A program made the position numbers and the translations under genes. Shown here piece by piece: positions 1-4,758 of a DNA stretch of 7,989 nucleotides. The DNA is taken from the NCBI GenBank assembly GCA_937928295.1, contig CALEYY010000297.1:1-7989 (forward strand). The letters are read 5' to 3'. A model generated the notes under the pieces. It saw nothing but the letters and a program-made list of their open reading frames with translations, had not been told where the DNA came from and did not search any database. Position 1 is the stretch's first letter. Each line of letters opens with the position of its first letter. Source of the stretch: an uncultured Moraxellaceae bacterium. GTDB taxonomy: Bacteria > Pseudomonadota > Gammaproteobacteria > Pseudomonadales > Moraxellaceae.

Positions 1-27
1 TTTCCCTACACGACGCTCTTCCGATCT
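1..27 (+). other. Illumina TruSeq read-1 adapter remnant (not genomic)
   Basis: The first 27 bases match the 3' part of the standard Illumina TruSeq universal/read-1 adapter, ending in the familiar GCTCTTCCGATCT immediately before base 28. This is library-construction sequence, not organismal DNA. It shows that the contig end was built from an untrimmed read and that the first bases of insert (28 onward) start exactly at the ligation point. The reverse-strand reading frame of the neighbouring acyl-CoA dehydrogenase stays open through the adapter by chance, so a gene caller would extend a false protein end through it. Confidence 0.97.
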
Positions 28-78
28 AAGATGGGCATCGCCACCGTCGCCGTCTACTCCGAGGCCGACCGCGATGCG
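28..78 (+). other. Fragment of a biotin carboxylase (acyl-CoA carboxylase alpha subunit), chimeric
   Basis: Read on the + strand from the first base after the adapter, this stretch translates to 17 residues, KMGIATVAVYSEADRDA. They match the conserved block near the N-terminus of biotin carboxylase domains (AccC, MccA, PccA type), where the first Rossmann-like strand is followed by the 'YSEADRDA' turn. No start codon, upstream 'ANRGEIA' block or downstream 'ADEA' block is present. From about base 79 onward the + frame has no carboxylase character, while the - strand is clearly acyl-CoA dehydrogenase. The scrap is best explained as part of a read from another locus joined artificially here. 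Recognition rests on motif memory only. Confidence 0.75.
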
Positions 79-1014
79 CGCCTCGTTCATCAGCGTGAAC
101 ATGCAGCGCAGACCATTGCCGACGCCACCGATGAGATAGCCCACCGCCCCCGCCCGACCGTCCACCGGGAACTTGCCCTCGCCGAAATTGAGCAGCGTAT
201 TCACCGCGCCGCGATAGCCGCACTTGTGATTCAGCCCCGCCAGCGCCACATCATTGCGCTGCCCGGTCGGTCGGCCCTCGGCGTCCACCAAAATACGCGG
301 CACGATGAACAGCGAAATGCCCTTCACCCCCGGCACCGGCTTACCATCCGTCCCCGGAATCTTCGCCAGTACCAGATGGATGATGTTGTCGCCCATCTCA
401 TGCTCGCCGCCGGTGATCCACATCTTGTTGCCGGTCAGCCGATAGCGCGCGCCCAGCACATCATCCTCGCCACCAACCTCCGGCACCGCCCGAGTCGCAA
501 TATCGGAAAGACTCGACCCCGCCTGCGGCTCACTCAAACACATCGTGCCGTAGGTCGTCCCCGCAAAACCCGTCTTCGCAAACACCTCGATCTGCTTAGG
601 CGAGCCATGCGCAAAAATCGTATTGGCATTGCCGCGCGTCAGCATCGGATAAGCCGCCAGCGACACACTGGCCTTATAGAAAAAGCTCATCGACGCCATT
701 TCGACCACAGTCGGCAGCTGCATACCGCCCACCGCCGCCGGCTTGCTCGCCGCCATCAGCCCCGCCTCATTAAAGGCCGCCAACGCAATCGGCGTCTCCT
801 TCGGCAGATGCACCTTCACGCCATCAAACTCCGGCTCCTGGATATCCGTGAGCCGATTGATCGGCGCAAACTGCTCCGTCGCAATCTGCTCGCTGAGATC
901 GAGTACCGCATCAAAGGTGTCGCGATTGTGCTCAGCGTGAAACAGCCGCTGACAAAGCGTTTCAGCTTGCAGCCAATCGTTCAGAAAAAAATCGAGCGTA
1001 AGACGATGCGACAT
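58..1014 (-). CDS. Acyl-CoA dehydrogenase (about 600-aa DmdC/FadE-like class), N-terminal 319 residues only
   Basis: FAD-dependent alpha,beta-dehydrogenation of an acyl-CoA thioester, the first step of a beta-oxidation cycle, passing electrons to ETF. The - strand frame from ATG at 1014 gives MSHRLTLDFF and is open to the window edge. Recognisable family blocks are the N-terminal helical domain with FDAVLD and FAP at about 34-51, GGMQLP at 96-101, MCLSEPQAGSSL at 158-169 (flavin/substrate site), KMWITGGEHEM at 197-207 and the NEARIAVGLG helix at 310-319. This layout is typical of the long class that includes 3-methylmercaptopropionyl-CoA dehydrogenase. A Shine-Dalgarno GGAG (complement of 1022-1025) lies 7 bases upstream of the ATG. 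After residue 319 the reading turns to nonsense (VDGDGGDAHL), caused by the chimeric junction, so the C-terminal half, including the catalytic base region, is missing. The exact substrate cannot be told. Confidence 0.9.
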
Positions 1015-1021
1015 ATTGAAG

Positions 1022-1025
1022 CTCC
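1022..1025 (-). promoter_or_regulatory. Shine-Dalgarno site of the acyl-CoA dehydrogenase gene
   Basis: On the - strand the motif TTGGAG is followed by CTTCAAT and then ATG. The 7-base spacing from GGAG fixes the start at 1014, agreeing with where family-like protein sequence begins. Confidence 0.6.
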
Positions 1026-1063
1026 AAGGTCACGGCGCGAACGCCCGAAAAAAGAACGCTGCT

Positions 1064-1172
1064 CATCCGGTGCGGCCTGACACTGGAAAACCGTCATGCG
1101 CCATGGATGGCGCATGAGAGCCTACATGGACGTACTTGCGGCGTGTTTTCCAGTGTCAGGCCGCACCGGATG
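1064..1172. repeat. 109-bp intergenic inverted-repeat element with nested hairpin; possible terminator
   Basis: Bases 1064-1091 and 1145-1172 are perfect 28-bp reverse complements (arms begin CATCCGGTGCGG and end CCGCACCGGATG). The 53-base interior carries a second perfect hairpin: 1094-1103 pairs with 1108-1117 around a 4-base loop. The rest of the interior includes the phrase TACATGGACGTACTTGCGG. The element fills the gap between the dcd stop (6 bases away) and the dehydrogenase gene. On the - strand it is followed, about 10 bases later, by six Ts (complement of 1048-1053), so it could end mrp-dcd transcription. Similar hairpin phrases recur between genes in gammaproteobacterial genomes as I remember them, so it may be a dispersed REP/MITE-like unit. 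No transposase is present. Confidence 0.85.
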
Positions 1173-1178
1173 GCCGAG

Positions 1179-1751
1179 TCAAGTCTTAGGCAGCGTAACG
1201 CCCGTCTGCCCCTGGTACTTCCCACCCCGATCCTTATAGGACGTCGCACAAATCTCATCCGACTCAAAGAACAGCATCTGCGCCACGCCCTCGTTAGCGT
1301 AGATCTTCGCCGGCAGGTTAGTGGTATTGGAGAACTCCAGCGTCACATGCCCCTCCCACTCCGGCTCCAGCGGCGTCACATTCACAATGATCCCGCATCG
1401 TGCATAAGTGCTCTTGCCCAAGCACACCACCAGCGTCGACCGAGGAATCCGGAAATACTCCACCGTCCGCGCCAGCGCAAAACTGTTCGGCGGAATAATG
1501 CAAACATCCGACACCACATCGACAAAATTCTTGTCGTCGAAATTCTTCGGATCCACGATCGTCGAATTGATGTTGGTAAAAATCTTAAACTCGTTTGCAC
1601 AGCGCACATCGTAGCCATAGCTCGAAGTGCCATAAGACACGATCTTGTGGCCATCCACGGGCGAATGCCGAACCTGACCCGGCTCGAACGGCTCGATCAT
1701 GCCGTGCTGCTCGGCCATGCGACGAATCCAGTGATCTGATTTGATGCTCAT
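1179..1751 (-). CDS. dcd: dCTP deaminase
   Basis: Deaminates dCTP to dUTP, which dUTPase converts to dUMP for dTTP synthesis; a cytosolic homotrimer in the characterised family. The protein is 190 aa, close to the 193 aa of the Escherichia coli enzyme. Visible landmarks are the N-terminal MSIKSDHWIR, SSYGYDVR at 43-50, the GKSTYAR segment at 112-118 (serine and arginine of the nucleotide site), TPLEPEWEGH at 126-135 and the catalytic glutamate, Glu139, in VTLEFSN. The C-terminal tail with YQGQTGVTLP (179-188) is the flexible lid that closes over the nucleotide. The start ATG at 1751 lies 22 bases after the mrp stop on the same strand, suggesting co-transcription; only a weak GAGA lies upstream. 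The gene appears full length and intact. Confidence 0.97.
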   Translation of the reverse strand: MSIKSDHWIRRMAEQHGMIEPFEPGQVRHSPVDGHKIVSYGTSSYGYDVRCANEFKIFTNINSTIVDPKNFDDKNFVDVVSDVCIIPPNSFALARTVEYFRIPRSTLVVCLGKSTYARCGIIVNVTPLEPEWEGHVTLEFSNTTNLPAKIYANEGVAQMLFFESDEICATSYKDRGGKYQGQTGVTLPKT

Positions 1752-1773
1752 GCTGCGGTCTCGGTCGGTGCGC

Positions 1774-2868
1774 TTAGTGCGTCGGGTTCAAGGGAATGCG
1801 GGTATCGGCCACACGCGGGCCCAGCGCCAGGCGGGCAGCCGTGCGGCGCGCCATCTCGCGATAATAACCGGCCAGCTCGCCATCCGGCTCGGCCACGACG
1901 GTGGGCACACCACTGTCCGTCTGCTCGCGAATGCGACGATCCAGCGGCAGCTGAGCCAGCAACGAGGTGTCGTACTGCGCCGCCATGCGCGCACCGCCAC
2001 CCTCGCCGAAAATATGCTCCGTGTGGCCGCAGTTCGAGCAGATGTGCTGCGCCATGTTCTCGACCACGCCGAGCACGGTGATGTCGACCTTGCGGAACAT
2101 CTCGATGCCCTTTTTCGCATCCATGGTGGCGATATCCTGCGGCGTGGTCACGATCACCGCACCGCCGACCGGCACGCGCTGCGCCAGCGTGAGCTGGATG
2201 TCGCCGGTGCCCGGCGGCATGTCTACCACTAGATAATCCAGCGACGACCAACGCGTCTGCGTGACCAGCTGAATCAGCGCACCGGTCGCCTTCGGGCCGC
2301 GCCAGACCACCGGCGTATCGCCCTGCAGCAGGAAGCCGATAGACATGACCTCGATGCCATGCGCGTGATGCGGCACGAACCAGGCGTCATCCACCGTGTC
2401 CGGGTATTTGCCGTTGCCGACGCCGAGCATGGTCGGCTGGCTGGGGCCGTAAATGTCGGCATCAAGCAGACCGACCTTGGCACCCTCGCGAGATAGCGCC
2501 AGCGCCAGATTCACGGCGGTGGTGGACTTGCCCACACCGCCCTTGCCCGACGCCACCACAATCACATTGCGCGCCAGCGTCAGCGGTGCCACCTCGCCCT
2601 GCGGCTTGATGCGTGGAATCGCCAACGACCAGCGGATATGCACATCGCGTGCGCCGGCCACATGCAGCGCCGCCTCCAGCTTCGTGCCAAAGGCTTCGGC
2701 CGGATTTGCGTGCGGATACGGCAGCGCAATGTGGGCAAACACGCGGCCATCGTCGGTGACTTGCGTATCCTGGGGGACGGCGAGCAGCAGATAGGTGGCG
2801 TCGGGGCCGAGATAAGGGTCGCTGTGGGCAGCGAGGACGGCCTCCACGGCCGCGCGGGTAATGCTCAT
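1774..2868 (-). CDS. apbC: Mrp/ApbC/NBP35-family P-loop ATPase, Fe-S cluster carrier
   Basis: A 364-aa cytosolic ATPase of the ParA/MinD-like superfamily that binds and transfers iron-sulfur clusters in characterised relatives. The N-terminal part (about 1-80) corresponds to the MIP18/DUF59 domain. It is followed by the deviant Walker A GKGGVGKST at 108-116, the DADIYGPSQP block at 136-145, and the Walker B region DMPPGTGD at 216-223. The CxxC pair that bridges the cluster at the dimer interface is Cys277/Cys280 (ICSNCG). The length matches the E. coli Mrp protein (about 370 aa). The start at 2868 fits the beginning of the DUF59 domain, though no good Shine-Dalgarno is visible. It is probably the first gene of an operon with dcd. 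In many Gammaproteobacteria it sits next to metG in divergent orientation; here two toxin-antitoxin genes and another gene separate them. Confidence 0.96.
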   Translation of the reverse strand: MSITRAAVEAVLAAHSDPYLGPDATYLLLAVPQDTQVTDDGRVFAHIALPYPHANPAEAFGTKLEAALHVAGARDVHIRWSLAIPRIKPQGEVAPLTLARNVIVVASGKGGVGKSTTAVNLALALSREGAKVGLLDADIYGPSQPTMLGVGNGKYPDTVDDAWFVPHHAHGIEVMSIGFLLQGDTPVVWRGPKATGALIQLVTQTRWSSLDYLVVDMPPGTGDIQLTLAQRVPVGGAVIVTTPQDIATMDAKKGIEMFRKVDITVLGVVENMAQHICSNCGHTEHIFGEGGGARMAAQYDTSLLAQLPLDRRIREQTDSGVPTVVAEPDGELAGYYREMARRTAARLALGPRVADTRIPLNPTH

Positions 2869-2935
2869 GAGGTAGTCGGTGTCCGCTGAATAATGGGGCG
2901 TATCGTAGCTGGCCGCAGGCGGCTTTGCACGATGA

Positions 2936-3337
2936 TCAAAAGCCGGGCGAGACTAATCGCACGGTCGGAAAATAGCTTTTGTAGCGGCTGACATCGCGAG
3001 TCAGAACGGGCATGCCGGTGACCGCCGCATGCGCGCCAATAAAGAAGTCCGCCAGCACCGAATGGCGAGTACCTCCCTGCTGACGATACCGGGCAAACGC
3101 CTTGCCCGCCAGAAACAAGGCTGGCCGGGGCAGCTCCCGTAATGGCATGCGCAAACGATCCAGCGTCGCGTCCAGCGCCTCGATAGTGGTGAATGTGAGC
3201 GCCAGCTCAGCATAAATGACCGGATTGATCACCAGCTCATGAACTTGTGATTGCGCCCGTAGCTGCTGCAACGACCAATCGGCCCAGTCAGCGTCATCCT
3301 CCAGCACATCAATCAGCACATTGGTATCGACCAGCAT
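2936..3337 (-). CDS. PIN-domain ribonuclease toxin (VapC-like)
   Basis: The toxin half of a type II toxin-antitoxin pair; VapC toxins are Mg-dependent ribonucleases that block translation by cutting tRNA or rRNA. The 133-aa protein starts MLVDTNVLID. The four acidic residues expected of the PIN active site can be placed at Asp4 (VDTN), Glu44 (YAEL), Asp97 (LADFFIGAHA) and Asp115 (LTRD), so it looks catalytically intact. The chosen ATG at 3337 overlaps the antitoxin stop as TGATG, giving translational coupling; a TTG one codon upstream is possible but less likely. The stop lies 67 bases from the mrp start on the same strand. The RNA target cannot be predicted from sequence. Confidence 0.92.
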   Translation of the reverse strand: MLVDTNVLIDVLEDDADWADWSLQQLRAQSQVHELVINPVIYAELALTFTTIEALDATLDRLRMPLRELPRPALFLAGKAFARYRQQGGTRHSVLADFFIGAHAAVTGMPVLTRDVSRYKSYFPTVRLVSPGF

Positions 3338-3573
3338 CAAGCCTCTCCGCGCAGCAAGGCCATCAGCTCATCGGTTCGATATTTGATGTCTGCTCGTCCG
3401 CGAACTGCCTCAAAGCGATCCTCGCCCGTTTCAGGCTGCTGCCCTGGCACCAGCACAACATGACCGGCTTCGTTGACCAGAAACTCCACTTGTATGCCGG
3501 GCATCAAATGCAAGGCATCGCGAATATGCTTGGGGATGGTGACCTGCCCTTTCACGGTCATGGTCGTTGGCAT
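3337..3573 (-). CDS. AbrB/MazE-type antitoxin (VapB-like)
   Basis: The antitoxin partner of the downstream PIN toxin; it should neutralise the toxin through its C-terminal tail and repress the operon through its N-terminal DNA-binding domain. From ATG 3573 the protein is 78 aa. Residues 4-44 form a SpoVT/AbrB swapped-hairpin domain with the signature TMTVKGQVTIPKHIRDAL and the PGIQVEF strand. The tail (about 50-78, ending LMALLRGEA) is the likely toxin-binding part. An earlier in-frame ATG at 3609 would add 12 residues and has an AGGATAGG upstream. I prefer 3573 because family proteins begin just before TMTVKGQ, GAG sits 7 bases upstream, and the longer start would put one copy of a repeated 9-mer inside the gene. 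Confidence 0.9.
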   Translation of the reverse strand: MPTTMTVKGQVTIPKHIRDALHLMPGIQVEFLVNEAGHVVLVPGQQPETGEDRFEAVRGRADIKYRTDELMALLRGEA

Positions 3574-3589
3574 GAGCGTTCTCGACTGA

Positions 3590-3618
3590 AGTAATACCGA
3601 TGCGTGCATAGTAATACC
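3590..3618. promoter_or_regulatory. Candidate operator: two 9-bp direct repeats before the antitoxin gene
   Basis: AGTAATACC occurs at 3590-3598 and again at 3610-3618, offset by exactly 20 bp, about two helical turns. The pair lies just upstream of the preferred antitoxin start (3573). Type II antitoxins commonly bind repeated sites at this position to repress their own operon. The repeat is seen directly; the operator role is inference. Confidence 0.4.
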
Positions 3619-3725
3619 TATCCTTTTCTCTAGCTAATGTGTGCGCGAAAACTGTTGCTTATAGTGATAGACCATGCCCAACCCATTCGCTACCCACCCT
3701 CGCTGCAAAAGCCACAACTGGCCGC

Positions 3726-3802
3726 TAATGACCGATTTCCGGCAGCCCACCACCTAACCATCCCAAAACCAATCGGTCACGATGCTCAGCGTAGGGTCAT
3801 TA
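3726..3802. promoter_or_regulatory. Inverted repeats upstream of the PF10118 gene, possible operator
   Basis: TGACCGATT at 3729-3737 is perfectly inverted as AATCGGTCA at 3771-3779. The overlapping TAATGACC at 3726-3733 is also inverted as GGTCATTA at 3795-3802. The repeated GGTCA/TGACC core lies 30 to 110 bases before the ATG at 3833, in the divergent gap between the antitoxin and the hydrolase-like gene. It could bind a dimeric regulator or be chance. No convincing -35/-10 pair was found around it. Confidence 0.3.
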
Positions 3803-3832
3803 CCGCCCGATATTCACTCAGCGAGACTCATC

Positions 3833-4672
3833 ATGATCAGCAAAACTCCGCTTCCGATTACCGTGCGCCGCATGGATTTCGACATCCCCGAGTTGCCGCG
3901 CTACTGGTACAAAGGCAACGCTTGGACAACTCATTTCATGAATGCGCTGTCCACGACTTTCCCGGATGGCGAGCGCTTTTTCATCCATGCCGTGCGCAAC
4001 TACGAGAAAGAAATTACCGATCCTGAGCTGCGCGCGCAGATCCGCGCCTTCATCGGCCAGGAGGCCAATCATGGGAAAGAGCACGAGGCGTTCAACCAGG
4101 CCCTGATTGATCAACACAAATTGCCGCTGGAAAAGAAGCTCATCTTCATGAAGAAGGCGCTGGGCTTTGCCAAGAAGAAATACAGCCGCCGCGAGCAGCT
4201 GGCGCTGACCGTCGGCTTCGAGCATTTCACCGCCATTCTCGCCAACCTGATGCTGAAACAAACGGATGTGATCGAGGAAGTCCAAGGCATGACGGCAGAC
4301 ATGTTCATGTGGCATGCGGTGGAAGAAACCGAGCACAAAGCCGTGGCCTTCGATGTGTTCACAGCCACCGAAGACGATTACTGGCTGCGCGTGCGCGGCA
4401 TGGCTCAGGCCACTTTTTTCTTCCTGCTCATCACCATGCGTATGCAGTACAGCCTGCTCCGTCACGACAACCAGCTCGGCAACTGGCGCGATGCCCTCGG
4501 CTTCGCCAAATTCCTGCTGGTCAAGCCGGGCATGTTCACGCGCATCATCCCGGAATACTTGGACTTCTACCGCCCCGGCTTCCACCCCTGGCAGCATGAC
4601 AATCGCCACCTGATCAGCGAGCGCGTGAAGGAACTGGAAAGCTACGCTCTGCGGGCAGTCAACGCCGCCTGA
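3833..4672 (+). CDS. PF10118 / COG3687-type 'metal-dependent hydrolase', putative diiron protein
   Basis: Function unknown; the family is labelled predicted metal-dependent hydrolase without strong biochemical support that I know of. The 279-aa protein (from ATG 3833, with GAG 7 bases upstream) begins MISKTPLPITVRRMDFDIPE. Conserved-looking segments are PDGERFFIHAV at 45-54, IGQEANHGKEH at 75-85, TVGFEHF at 126-132, HAVEETEHKA at 161-170 and PGFHPW at 248-253. Glu47, Glu77xxHis80, Glu130 and Glu165xxHis168 follow the E / ExxH / E / ExxH order and spacing (30 and 35 residues) of ferritin-like diiron carboxylate proteins. A hydrophobic stretch at about 192-201 is too short to call a membrane helix with confidence. 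An alternative ATG at 3782 would add 17 residues that do not look conserved. Neighbours give no clear functional link. Confidence 0.85.
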   Translation: MISKTPLPITVRRMDFDIPELPRYWYKGNAWTTHFMNALSTTFPDGERFFIHAVRNYEKEITDPELRAQIRAFIGQEANHGKEHEAFNQALIDQHKLPLEKKLIFMKKALGFAKKKYSRREQLALTVGFEHFTAILANLMLKQTDVIEEVQGMTADMFMWHAVEETEHKAVAFDVFTATEDDYWLRVRGMAQATFFFLLITMRMQYSLLRHDNQLGNWRDALGFAKFLLVKPGMFTRIIPEYLDFYRPGFHPWQHDNRHLISERVKELESYALRAVNAA

Positions 4673-4689
4673 GCCTGTCACGCACAGGC
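4673..4689 (+). terminator. Hairpin directly after the PF10118 gene, weak terminator candidate
   Basis: GCCTGT (4673-4678) pairs with ACAGGC (4684-4689) around a 5-base loop, starting at the first base after the stop codon. There is no T tract after it, so intrinsic termination is doubtful. Confidence 0.3.
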
Positions 4690-4695
4690 AGCGGG

Positions 4696-4730
4696 ATCGG
4701 GTCGGCAAGTGCTATCATTGTCGACCCGAT
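4696..4730 (+). promoter_or_regulatory. Candidate metG promoter inside a 9-bp inverted repeat
   Basis: TGCTATCAT at 4710-4718 is an extended -10 element (TG, one base, then TATCAT with five of six consensus positions). It lies in the spacer of a perfect inverted repeat, ATCGGGTCG at 4696-4704 and CGACCCGAT at 4722-4730. No good -35 is visible at 16-18 bases upstream, as expected for extended -10 promoters. Transcription would begin near 4725, about 35 bases before the metG ATG. The palindrome could be an operator or a 5' hairpin. Confidence 0.35.
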
Positions 4731-4758
4731 TTCTGACCTGTCGAAGTTGCCGAAAGAA

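Noticed and set aside
31..1080. 349-codon + strand open frame
   Set aside because: Antisense to a clear acyl-CoA dehydrogenase; beyond the first 16 residues (the carboxylase scrap) it is Arg/His-rich with no recognisable motif.
1064..1172. Insertion sequence ends or a CRISPR unit
   Set aside because: No transposase or spacer-repeat periodicity; only one pair of inverted arms in the window.
1741..2232. 163-codon + strand frame and 167-codon - frame over mrp
   Set aside because: Both overlap the intact Mrp P-loop ATPase in other frames and are compositionally biased.
2912..2923. GCCGC-AG-GCGGC near-palindrome between mrp and vapC as a terminator
   Set aside because: The loop would be only two bases, or the stem only four pairs, and no T tract follows on the - strand.
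3818..4708. 296-codon - strand frame across the PF10118 gene
   Set aside because: Mirror of the + gene, which has coherent motifs; the antisense product has none.
4747..4749. TTG start for metG
   Set aside because: Adds only four non-conserved residues; the ATG at 4759 fits the family N-terminus better.
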